Below are positions 1-7,139 of a DNA stretch of 13,867 nucleotides, one piece after another. The stretch's first letter is position 1. The number at the start of each line of letters is the position of its first letter. This DNA is from JANQPX01 sp039028235 (GTDB taxonomy: Bacteria; Pseudomonadota; Alphaproteobacteria; Geminicoccales; Geminicoccaceae), in the NCBI GenBank assembly GCA_039028235.1, contig JBCCIN010000089.1, positions 1 through 13,867 on the forward strand, written 5' to 3'. The position numbers and the translations under genes are program-made. The notes below the pieces were generated by a model. That model was not told the DNA's origin and searched no databases. It saw nothing but the letters and a program-made list of their open reading frames with translations.

Positions 1-648
1 AAATACATCGCGATGAAGAGCTTCTGCATATACGACATGAATGTGATAGTTATCGTTTTTGATGATATCTTCGAGTTTCTCAATAATAGGACGAAGAATT
101 TCTTCGTCGAAAGGGTTATAGAAATAGCAAACAAGATTTCCACTTGGGATAGAAAATTCTTGTGCGTTTATGCATTGAATTTCAATCTGGGATTTAATAT
201 TGGCCTTTTCTTTAAATATCTCCAGGTTTTTCTTGGAGAACGCCACGAGTTCTTGTGATATTTCGACTCCATAGACCCGCGCGAAGTTTCTCAATGACGC
301 GCACATAACGATTCGGCCTTTGCCGGATCCAAAATCGATAAAATTAAAGTTTTCATATGGTATGGGAATATCATCCATTATTTCTAGAAGCCGGTCGCCA
401 TCACCTGCCTGATATCTTGCGCCGTGACGCGCTATCTTCGAGTCGATTTGAAAGGAATTGAGGCTGTGCGTTCGGGTCGTTTCGACACCCCATTTTTCAT
501 CAAAGGGGTGCTTCTTGGGAAAAAGACGGCGAATATTTGCAGATTTGATAGCATGGATCAGATTTTTTAAAATCAAAAGAGATATTTCGCGGAAAGATCT
601 ATTTTCCAGAGATCTCGTTACTCTTGATACGAACGATACATTTTGCAT
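1..648 (-). CDS. Class I SAM-dependent methyltransferase, 3' end cut by the window edge
   Basis: This is the N-terminal 216 residues of a gene that continues past base 1. The Rossmann SAM-binding motif I is clear (FIDFGSGKGR, residues 103-112), followed by the acidic motif II loop GVEIS (127-131) and a motif IV-like strand with YFYNPFD (175-181). The N-terminal 100 residues carry a GVETT segment (54-58) often seen before this type of methyltransferase core. The ATG at 648 is the only usable start: an in-frame TGA lies 48 bases upstream with no ATG, GTG or TTG between. No strong Shine-Dalgarno is visible (CAAGAAAAC only). The gene is much more AT-rich than the rest of the window (I counted 35% GC in bases 1-120). 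It follows the acyltransferase gene by 112 bases on the same strand, so it may be cotranscribed. The substrate cannot be read from sequence; a sugar, lipid or small molecule is possible. Confidence 0.8.
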   Translation of the reverse strand, partial: MQNVSFVSRVTRSLENRSFREISLLILKNLIHAIKSANIRRLFPKKHPFDEKWGVETTRTHSLNSFQIDSKIARHGARYQAGDGDRLLEIMDDIPIPYENFNFIDFGSGKGRIVMCASLRNFARVYGVEISQELVAFSKKNLEIFKEKANIKSQIEIQCINAQEFSIPSGNLVCYFYNPFDEEILRPIIEKLEDIIKNDNYHIHVVYAEALHRDVF

Positions 649-760
649 GTTTTCTTGGATCTCTGCCTTAGAGAAAGCTTTCAGATATTTTCACGCGGTT
701 GGATTACCTTTGCTTTGGTCATGGATGCCTCAGGAGACGCGTGACGGTACAGGGGCGTCG

Positions 761-1978
761 TCATGAGAAAGGCCTGATGGTCTTCGACGCGGCCAGCCGG
801 CGGACGCTCTTCTTGAGCGTTTGCTTCAGACCCATGCGATCGACTGTCGAAATCGCCGACTGAGCCAGGCCGTCGAGCCCCTTGTAGGTGTTCGCCAGCA
901 TCGCATGTCGAAAGCTGCGCGGCAGCAGGAGAACATTGATCTCCTTGAGAATTCGATTGGAAAAACGCGCTTTGTGGTCACCGAACCCGGTCGAAAAGTC
1001 GAATGTCTTCGGACGATTGTCCCGAGCGTAGAGATCTTCCATGACCATGAGTTGCAGGATGGAGCCGACGGACCACTTGCTGTATTCAGGGTCGAATCCG
1101 ACATCGGTATAATAAAAGCACTGATTATATTGATAACCAAGCATGAAGGCGACCGGGGAACCGGAGCAATACATGATGTAATTGCGCAGCCACCCCTTGC
1201 GCGCGGCAAAAACCAAACGGTTTTCGAGAGCGTCTCGATCTCTCAGACCCAGGCCGAGCAGGCGCCACTGGTAGGTCTTTTTCGAGATCTCGATCGCGTG
1301 ATCCAGGAACGCCTGAACGCCATCTTCCCTGTCGAAACAGGTGATCGTCACATCATCGTCGAAGTCCTTGAACAATTTTCTCCGGCTGTAGCCGAGGCTT
1401 TTCTTGGAACGCTTGCCAAGATCGTTCATGTAGTCTTCGAGCGTCGGCGGCAATTCGATGAATTGATGTTCGAACGACTTTCCCTGCTCGATCAGCAGAT
1501 AGTTCCGCGCCACGTCGGGATCGCCGTAGAGGAGCCGGTGAAACGGGCCGTCGATCCGCAGGCCTTCCACGCCGATCACCTCGAAAGACGGCGAAATATG
1601 GCGCCGGACCGCGTCCAGAAAGGCGCGTGCGGCAGCCTTCCAGGCCTCGCTATCCTCGGGGACGCCGGCGATGACGGGTGCGGACCAGAGAACGTAGCGG
1701 GTGAGCTTCTGACGGTAGTAGGTGAGCTCACCGAGCTGGAAGCGAAGGGGCCGCGCCTGGCGCAGCAGCAGGGCAAAGCCGAGGACGCCGTCGTCACCGC
1801 CCGTTCTGAATGCCAAGGCGCCCTGATCGCTGTCGCCCCCGCAAAGGGCCCATTCCAGATCGTGAAGAAAATGTGCCTCGCCCGCCTGCTCCAGCACGTT
1901 TTGCGCATAGGCGACGGCATCGGCGCGGGCGTCCGCATCGCTAAGGTCGATTTGCGTCCAGCTGGTCGATGTCGTCAC
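761..1978 (-). CDS. FemAB/BioF2-like GNAT-fold acyltransferase of an EPS locus
   Basis: The 405-residue protein resembles the Acetyltransf_6 (BioF2-like, CelD/FemAB-related) group, cytoplasmic acyl- or aminoacyl-transferases common in exopolysaccharide and exosortase loci. The second half carries the recognisable core: a basic stretch LGKRSKKSLGYSRRKL after residue 185, then a predicted alpha/beta segment with PVAFMLGYQYNQCFYY and, near residue 330, FDFSTGFGDHKARF, typical of the family C-terminal half. There is no signal peptide or membrane segment. Translation starts at GTG (1978), which overlaps the TGA of the deacetylase gene as GTGA, so the two are probably translationally coupled; no clear Shine-Dalgarno precedes it. 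The exact acyl donor and acceptor are unknown. It could correspond to the FemAB-like protein repeatedly seen in XrtA/PEP-CTERM loci, but the length is greater than I expect for that subfamily. Confidence 0.8.
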   Translation of the reverse strand: MTTSTSWTQIDLSDADARADAVAYAQNVLEQAGEAHFLHDLEWALCGGDSDQGALAFRTGGDDGVLGFALLLRQARPLRFQLGELTYYRQKLTRYVLWSAPVIAGVPEDSEAWKAAARAFLDAVRRHISPSFEVIGVEGLRIDGPFHRLLYGDPDVARNYLLIEQGKSFEHQFIELPPTLEDYMNDLGKRSKKSLGYSRRKLFKDFDDDVTITCFDREDGVQAFLDHAIEISKKTYQWRLLGLGLRDRDALENRLVFAARKGWLRNYIMYCSGSPVAFMLGYQYNQCFYYTDVGFDPEYSKWSVGSILQLMVMEDLYARDNRPKTFDFSTGFGDHKARFSNRILKEINVLLLPRSFRHAMLANTYKGLDGLAQSAISTVDRMGLKQTLKKSVRRLAASKTIRPFS

Positions 1979-2982
1979 AGAAAGGACACCCTGTCGTTCA
2001 TGGCATTGGCCATCACACGGCCGATCACGGCATTGAGGGGAGCGGTCAAAAGAGGGGCTGCCCTCGCCTCGCCCTCAAGCCAGTTCCGGCCCTGGCGGCC
2101 GAAGGTGGCCATGGTGAAGTCATCGGGATTTTCGGCGATGAAGGCGCAGAGCTTTTGCAGACGGCGCTGGTTCACGTGGTTGGGACGATCGCCGGATTTT
2201 CCGGTCTCTTTGATGAATTCGAAGGGGTGGGTCAGGATGATGATCGGTGACAGGCCGGAGCGCCTCGCCGCCATCAGAAGCGCTCTGGTCTCCGGCCAGG
2301 ACGCCGCGGTAATGGCCAGCATACGCAGCTTCGACCAGGCGCCCAAACGGAGCTGTGCGTAGCTGAGAACGGGGGCCTCGACCACGCCGTTGATCCGGTG
2401 CAGCCCGCCCATCAGTCTCAGAGAGCTCTCCGCCGGCGGCGCATAGCCGGCAGCGATGTTGGAGGCGAGCGGCACGCCGACCTCATGCATAACCTGGTAG
2501 ACCGTGCGTCCGGCACTCAGATTGCCCGTCCGCAGCGCCATCGGCCGCGGCGCCCCCCAGCGCTGGAAGGTGTCGATGCCTTCGGTCATCAACGCGCTCA
2601 GCCGATCGATCTCAAGATTTGCGCAAAGATCGTTGGGCGGGCCGTTCCTGACCCGGTCCGGCCAATCGTCATGGGCGAAGACCTGCCAGTGGGGATGCAG
2701 ATGGAGCTGCACGTCCTGACCGCTTTCGAGCAGGACATCGACCACGCGCCCCATGGGCAGGTCGCCGAAATAGGCGACATTCACCGTCTCGACGAAGAAT
2801 GTCGCCTGCTGGCCATAGGCGCTCAGGGTTCGAAGAATGAAGCCCAGGCCTTGGTCATGTCCATCAACGGGGCAATGAACGCGGTCCTCACCGACGGGAC
2901 GGTTGCGTTCCGGATCGGCAAAAGCGCCGCCAATGCTAAACTCCGTATCGACGGTGATACAAATTTCGGTTGGCTGGTTCAA
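1975..2982 (-). CDS. Polysaccharide deacetylase-like protein (NodB fold)
   Basis: The 335-residue protein has the layout of carbohydrate esterase family 4 deacetylases, which remove N- or O-acetyl groups from polysaccharides. Motif 1 is ITVDTEF with Asp12, motif 2 is the histidine cluster HLHPHW (94-99) likely to bind the metal, an arginine-glycine motif (ALRTGN) follows, and a late ILTHPFEF supplies a further histidine. There is no signal peptide, so it probably acts in the cytoplasm or on a lipid-linked intermediate, unlike secreted chitin deacetylases. The start is TTG at 2982: a TAA lies 24 bases upstream in frame, TTG is the only common start before the first motif, and GGAG lies 11 bases before it. 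Its stop overlaps the next gene's GTG. It sits between the sorted-protein gene and the acyltransferase in the same direction, consistent with an EPS-modification role. Confidence 0.82.
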   Translation of the reverse strand: MNQPTEICITVDTEFSIGGAFADPERNRPVGEDRVHCPVDGHDQGLGFILRTLSAYGQQATFFVETVNVAYFGDLPMGRVVDVLLESGQDVQLHLHPHWQVFAHDDWPDRVRNGPPNDLCANLEIDRLSALMTEGIDTFQRWGAPRPMALRTGNLSAGRTVYQVMHEVGVPLASNIAAGYAPPAESSLRLMGGLHRINGVVEAPVLSYAQLRLGAWSKLRMLAITAASWPETRALLMAARRSGLSPIIILTHPFEFIKETGKSGDRPNHVNQRRLQKLCAFIAENPDDFTMATFGRQGRNWLEGEARAAPLLTAPLNAVIGRVMANAMNDRVSFL

Positions 2983-3167
2983 AATGACGAGGACTCCGAC
3001 CCGTTATGCAGGCGAAATTGCTGGCGCCTCACTCATCAAGACAAATTAGCAGCTTTCCCATAGGTCCCCGCGGATTTTCAAAGCCGGATGCATCCTTGGG
3101 GTGCGCAGGCGACCTATATCGGACAACAGGGCCTGCGCGGATCGATCGGATTGGCTTGAGGCCTGAT

Positions 3168-3207
3168 CAAAAAGAAAGTGCAGCGGCATGTCTGATGCCG
3201 CTGCACT
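3168..3207 (-). terminator. Strong Rho-independent terminator of the sorted-protein gene
   Basis: A perfect 13-base inverted repeat (AGTGCAGCGGCAT at 3177-3189 and its complement at 3195-3207) encloses a 5-base loop. Read on the minus strand it is followed by TTTCTTTTTGA, a classical U-tract. It lies 24 bases beyond the stop codon of the minus-strand gene 3232-3804 and should insulate that gene from the deacetylase operon. The remaining bases to 2983 contain no recognisable gene. Confidence 0.9.
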
Positions 3208-3231
3208 CGGTCTTGTCGGATGATGCGTTGT

Positions 3232-3804
3232 TCAGGCGAGAGCGCCCGTCTCCTCTTCCGGACGACGGCGGCCGCGATAGACGACCAATCCTACTGCCAA
3301 GGCGCCCGCCAGGGCCAGGAGCGAGCCCGGTGCCGGGAGGTTGACGCTCCAATTGCTGTTGCGGCCGCGGTGATTGTAGATGCCTGCAGGTGAATACCAG
3401 GATTCCCAGCGGCCCGCGTTGTTGTCACGCGTGAAGTGATAGGTACCGCCGTTATCGAAGTCGATCCAGACTTCGGCATTGCCAGCACCGCCGGATGCCG
3501 GAAGGGTACCTCTGAACGCCGTCGAATAGTTGGCCAGTTGAGGCCTGCCAACGGTGTAGGAGTATGTGTTCGGGCCTACGGTCGATGAATAGGAAAAGGA
3601 GCGGAAATCAGCACGTGTTACAGCGGTTCCGGGGTTGTAGGAATCCCGCAGCTCAAGCGTCGCGGATGAGGTGCCGGAGCAGTTCCGCGTGCAGTCGCCC
3701 GTCCAGCTATAGAAGATCGAGGCCGAGGCGTCAGAAGCCTGCACCATAAGTGCACCTGTGGCGATCACGGCAGCGGACAAGGTGGCTCGAAGTGACGGAA
3801 GCAT
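3232..3804 (-). CDS. Secreted protein with PEP/VPLPA-CTERM-type exosortase sorting signal
   Basis: The 190-residue protein starts with a signal peptide (hydrophobic core about residues 8-22, likely cleavage near ASA, 27-29). The middle is rich in Ser, Thr, Tyr, Asn and Gly, as in extracellular beta-rich proteins, and has a Cys pair (C38, C42). The C-terminus is tripartite, as exosortase substrates require: motif VNLPAPGS (154-161), a hydrophobic span (162-176) and the basic cluster RGRRR (177-181). The motif replaces the glutamate of canonical PEP with alanine and resembles VPLPA with one change. Nine further residues (PEEETGALA) follow the arginines, longer than usual. The ATG at 3804 has GGGGAAA eight bases before it. 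The gene is divergent from prsT and the exosortase gene, and is the only candidate substrate in the window. The mature protein's role is unknown; a matrix or surface role is inferred from the locus. Confidence 0.85.
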   Translation of the reverse strand: MLPSLRATLSAAVIATGALMVQASDASASIFYSWTGDCTRNCSGTSSATLELRDSYNPGTAVTRADFRSFSYSSTVGPNTYSYTVGRPQLANYSTAFRGTLPASGGAGNAEVWIDFDNGGTYHFTRDNNAGRWESWYSPAGIYNHRGRNSNWSVNLPAPGSLLALAGALAVGLVVYRGRRRPEEETGALA

Positions 3805-4296
3805 GGCGCTTTCCCCATGTATTTGATTAGAATTGATTGTACATTGGCCAAGGCGTCAAACGCCGTCAATTGATTTTTTCAAGATCTTTTCGCTTTTAAG
3901 GTCAACCCTTGGGGGCATAAGGGCCAAGTTTCTAAGAAAATGAGCGATATCAAGGATTTAAAATGTTCTTATTGCGTATTCCGGTGCAGTGAAGCCCTTT
4001 GACATCGAGGGTATTGTCGCCTTTCGGCAACAGTGCGCATGGCGGCGAGAGGGTGCCTTTGGTGTTGCCCCGGAGCCTCTCGACGATGTGGATTACCCGC
4101 ACCTGCGGGGCTGCAGCTTGACGGCGGCACGCTATGCGCCTAGCCGGAAGGACTTAACAAAGGCATCCAATGTCAGCCCAAAGCATAGCTGAGTATAGAA
4201 AAGCCGCCAAACATGAAGCGCAGGGCACAATAAGGCTCACGATAAGCTTAAGTCACAGAGTTTATTAAATGCGCCCATCGGGAGTGTCACAAGATC
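3805..4296. other. Divergent intergenic region between sorted-protein gene and prsT
   Basis: This 492-base gap separates two divergent genes of the sorting system and must contain both promoters. It is AT-rich at 3805-3990. Besides the palindromes at 3844-3864, a compound inverted repeat lies at 3906-3928 (CCCTT...AAGGG nested with CTTGG...CCAAG). Near prsT a TATTAA at 4262-4267 could serve as a -10, without an obvious -35. An open frame at 3989-4192 (67 codons from GTG) has no recognisable family, no clear ribosome-binding site and mixed third-position base use, so I do not call it a gene. No convincing sigma-54 site was found. Confidence 0.6.
3829..3866 (-). promoter_or_regulatory. Candidate promoter/operator of the sorted-protein gene
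   Basis: On the minus strand TACAAT (3841-3836) makes a good -10 element and would start transcription about 25 bases before the ATG at 3804. No consensus -35 lies 16-18 bases upstream. Instead that position holds the perfect palindrome TTGGCCAA (3844-3851) directly followed by the inverted repeat GGCGT-CAA-ACGCC (3852-3864). This arrangement would fit a regulator-dependent promoter. The -10 is seen in sequence; its use and the regulator are inference. Confidence 0.35.
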
Positions 4297-7074
4297 ATGA
4301 AACGCCGTGTATTGTCTTTGTCCATCCATCAACTTCTCTTGTCTCTGGCCGCGACGAGGCGGCACGGCATCGCCGGTCTGGCGGCCGTCGTCATGCTGTC
4401 GTCGACGGGCGCCGACATGGCCCTGGCTGCGACCGAACTCGACAAGGCCAAGGAAGAATTGGCGCGCGATGACCCGCGGACCGCGATCATCCATCTGCGC
4501 AACGCGGTCCGGGACGATCCGGACAATCTGGCCGCGCGCCGTCTTTTGGGCAGGCTGTATCTTGAGATCGGCAAGCCGAGCGCCGCCGAAGACCATTTGC
4601 TGAAGGCGCATGAGCTCGAGCCCGAAGTCGAGGCTGCGGTTCATCTGGCCGACGCCCATCTGCAGCTGGGTAAGTTCGAGGCCGCGCTCAGGGTGCTCAC
4701 GAAGATCGAGAAGGACTTCGACGACCACACGCAGTTTGCTCCGTTTGGTCTGGTCAAGGCGAGGACGCTGATCGCGCTGAACAGGCCTGACGAAGCCCGC
4801 ACGGTACTGGACGCTTATCTCAAAGATCAGCCGCTGGACGGTGAGGCTCTCGTCATCAGGGCACAGCTCGATCTCGAAACCGGCGCCCTCGACGACGCGG
4901 CGCGATTGGTGGACCGTGCGCTCGATGTCGATCCGGAATCGCTTCTTGCTCTGCGCGCCCGGGTCGACATCGACAGGGCTGCCGGGCGGTTCGAGGCGGC
5001 GGCGGCCGGCCTGGACCGGCTGGCGCAGCTGATACCGGACAACGACGATCTGGCGATCGCCCGGGCAACCCTCCTGCTGGATCAAGGGGAGATCGAACAG
5101 GGGCGGCAGCGCCTGGAGACCCTGATGGCGGAACAGCCGGACCTGCCGGCAGCACCTTTGCTGCTCGCCAGCCTCGCGGCTTCCGAAGGGCGGTTCGACG
5201 ACACCCGGACGCTGCTGCAGTCGGTCAAGCCGGAGGGAAGGCAAGCGCCGACCTACTTTCTGCTGGACGGCATCACCAGCGCCATCGATCATCAATATGG
5301 CCTCGCCGAGTCCTCGCTGTTCACCTATCTCGAGCAGGTCCCGGATGATCGCACCGCCAGACGGCTCCTGGCCAATGTCCAACTGAATGCCAAGCTCGAC
5401 GGGATGGCCATCGTCACACTCGAGCCGGCGCTGGCCGCCGACGTGCCGGACCTTCCGACCCTCGGGCTTATGGCAAGCGCGCAGATCCGTACCGGCAGGC
5501 TCGAGGACGCCGCGGCGACCCTGGAGACGATCATCAACCGTTCCGCCCCCACGGGTGCCGAAAATGCCAGGATCCTGCTGGCATTGCTCGAAGACGAGCG
5601 GCTGGGGGAAGAACGGCAGGATCTTGCCCGCGCCTTCGATCATCTGAACTACGGCGACACCAAGGGTGCGGACGACGTCGCCTCGGCGATGGCGGAAACC
5701 GCACCGGATAATGCGACCGTCTTGAACCTGCTTGGTGTCATCCGCTTTCGTCTGGGCGACGACAGCGGTGCGCGCGACCTGTTCGATCGGGCGCTCGCGA
5801 TCGATCCGAACCATGAGGACGCCAGGCGCGGCCTCGATCAGGTCGACATCCGGGCCGGCGACGTCGCCGGTGTCGAGGCGCGGCTGCGCACCCGCCTCGA
5901 TCAGCAGGCCGGATGCGAGGCGTGTGTGATCGAGCTCGCTTCTCTGCTCGAGATCGATGGCCGCGCCGATGAAGCCTACGCGCTGCTGATCGATCAGGCC
6001 GCGGTGCATGCCGATTCGGTCGTGCTGCGCCAGGCCGTGATCAACAAAGGGATCGCGGCCGGGCAGCCGGTGTTCGAGCAGCCCTGGCTTCAGGAGATGA
6101 TCGATATCGGGGATCGCGGCCGGACCGAGGCCTATCGCGCCGCTGGCGACCTTAGCCTTCGATTTGGCCAGTCCGAGACGGCCAAGCTCGCCTTCGAGCG
6201 GCTGGCCCGGCTGGCGCCCGACGATCCCGACCCGCATGTGGCGCTGGCGCAGGCCGCTTATCAGCTCGGGGACGTCGAGGCGTTCAAGGCCGGCATCGAG
6301 TCGGCCCTCGCGATCGATCCCGGCCATCGCGCCGCCAACGGCATGCTGTTCGACATGCTGATGGAGGCGGATGCGCCAAAGGCGGTGGAGGCGATGATCG
6401 ACCGCCTCGAGGCGGCTGATCCGGTTTTCGGAACGGAACTGCTCGCCGCTTTCCACCTGCGCTCCGGACGCCCGGACGAAGGCATCGAGGTGATGAAGGC
6501 CGCCGCGGCAGCCCAAGAAAACGCCGTCTTCGCACACCGCCTGTTCTCGCTGCGCCGGCAGGCGGGCGACGTCGACGGCGCGATTGCGGGGCTGCGCGCC
6601 TGGCTGATCCGTCAGCCCGGCGACGCCGCGGCCATGGACCTGTTGGGCGACGCCTTCATCGAGCGCGGCGCGCTGCGTGTGGGACTTCGCTACTACGAGC
6701 AGGCACTGAAGCTAAGCGGCGACAATCCTTTCCTGCTCAATGACGTCGCCTGGGTTCGCCAGGAGCTCGGCATGGCGAATGCGGAAGAGGTGGCGCAACG
6801 CGCTTATGCCATCGCGCCGCTTCCGGAAATCGCCGATACGCTGGGCTGGATCATGGTGCGCCAGGGCAAGGCCGACACCGGCCTGCCGCTTCTGCGCGAG
6901 GCCTTCCAGGCACGCTCGGCCAATCCCGACATTCGCTATCATCTCGCCTACACGCTGTCGGAAACCGGCGACGAAGAGGCGGCGCGCGATCTCCTGGAGG
7001 ATCTGGTATCGCTCGACCAGCCCTATGCCGAACGGCAGGCCGCTCTCGATCTCTGGGATGAGCTGACGCAGTAG
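4297..7074 (+). CDS. prsT: PrsT-like TPR-repeat protein of the exosortase/PEP-CTERM system
   Basis: The 925-residue protein is almost entirely tandem tetratricopeptide-like repeats of about 34 residues from roughly residue 46 to the end; the first repeat (AIIHLRNAVRDDPDNLAARR) is typical of PrsT, the large TPR protein encoded beside exosortases in EPS loci. PrsT is thought to be an exported scaffold linking the sorting and polysaccharide machinery. The N-terminus is an export signal with an unusually long basic/hydrophilic start (TRRHG at 20-24), a hydrophobic core and a probable cleavage site at ALA-A near residue 44. There is no lipobox cysteine, whereas many family members are annotated as lipoproteins. 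The ATG at 4297 has GGGAG 12 bases upstream. It leads a plus-strand operon with the exosortase 65 bases downstream. A 2.3 kb open frame on the opposite strand is a codon-bias shadow. Confidence 0.87.
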   Translation: MKRRVLSLSIHQLLLSLAATRRHGIAGLAAVVMLSSTGADMALAATELDKAKEELARDDPRTAIIHLRNAVRDDPDNLAARRLLGRLYLEIGKPSAAEDHLLKAHELEPEVEAAVHLADAHLQLGKFEAALRVLTKIEKDFDDHTQFAPFGLVKARTLIALNRPDEARTVLDAYLKDQPLDGEALVIRAQLDLETGALDDAARLVDRALDVDPESLLALRARVDIDRAAGRFEAAAAGLDRLAQLIPDNDDLAIARATLLLDQGEIEQGRQRLETLMAEQPDLPAAPLLLASLAASEGRFDDTRTLLQSVKPEGRQAPTYFLLDGITSAIDHQYGLAESSLFTYLEQVPDDRTARRLLANVQLNAKLDGMAIVTLEPALAADVPDLPTLGLMASAQIRTGRLEDAAATLETIINRSAPTGAENARILLALLEDERLGEERQDLARAFDHLNYGDTKGADDVASAMAETAPDNATVLNLLGVIRFRLGDDSGARDLFDRALAIDPNHEDARRGLDQVDIRAGDVAGVEARLRTRLDQQAGCEACVIELASLLEIDGRADEAYALLIDQAAVHADSVVLRQAVINKGIAAGQPVFEQPWLQEMIDIGDRGRTEAYRAAGDLSLRFGQSETAKLAFERLARLAPDDPDPHVALAQAAYQLGDVEAFKAGIESALAIDPGHRAANGMLFDMLMEADAPKAVEAMIDRLEAADPVFGTELLAAFHLRSGRPDEGIEVMKAAAAAQENAVFAHRLFSLRRQAGDVDGAIAGLRAWLIRQPGDAAAMDLLGDAFIERGALRVGLRYYEQALKLSGDNPFLLNDVAWVRQELGMANAEEVAQRAYAIAPLPEIADTLGWIMVRQGKADTGLPLLREAFQARSANPDIRYHLAYTLSETGDEEAARDLLEDLVSLDQPYAERQAALDLWDELTQ

Positions 7075-7123
7075 CGCCGAATCTCGAAGGCGGCACATGG
7101 ACAAGCGGCCGAAGTGCCGCGAT

Positions 7124-7130
7124 GGGAGGA
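7124..7130 (+). promoter_or_regulatory. Ribosome-binding site that decides the exosortase start
   Basis: GGGAGGA stands nine bases before the ATG at 7140. It overlaps the upstream in-frame ATG at 7122, which has no Shine-Dalgarno of its own. This favours 7140 as the real start and shortens the protein by six residues. Confidence 0.7.
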
Positions 7131-7139
7131 CATGACGGG

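Noticed and set aside
821..2362. Open frame of 513 codons on the plus strand across the acyltransferase and deacetylase genes
   Set aside because: It spans two well-supported minus-strand genes and shows no family features; a codon-bias shadow.
4054..4068. Sigma-54-like TGCC-N7-TTGC element upstream of prsT
   Set aside because: Spacing fits, but the essential GG of the -24 box is missing (GC instead) and it lies more than 220 bases from the start codon.
3989..4192. 67-codon plus-strand frame in the prsT upstream region
   Set aside because: No ribosome-binding site, no recognisable family and mixed third-position use; could be a decayed gene but cannot be supported.
4237..6537. Open frame of 766 codons on the minus strand opposite prsT
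   Set aside because: It mirrors the prsT codons in a GC-rich gene; its product has no recognisable domain, while the plus strand encodes clear TPR repeats.
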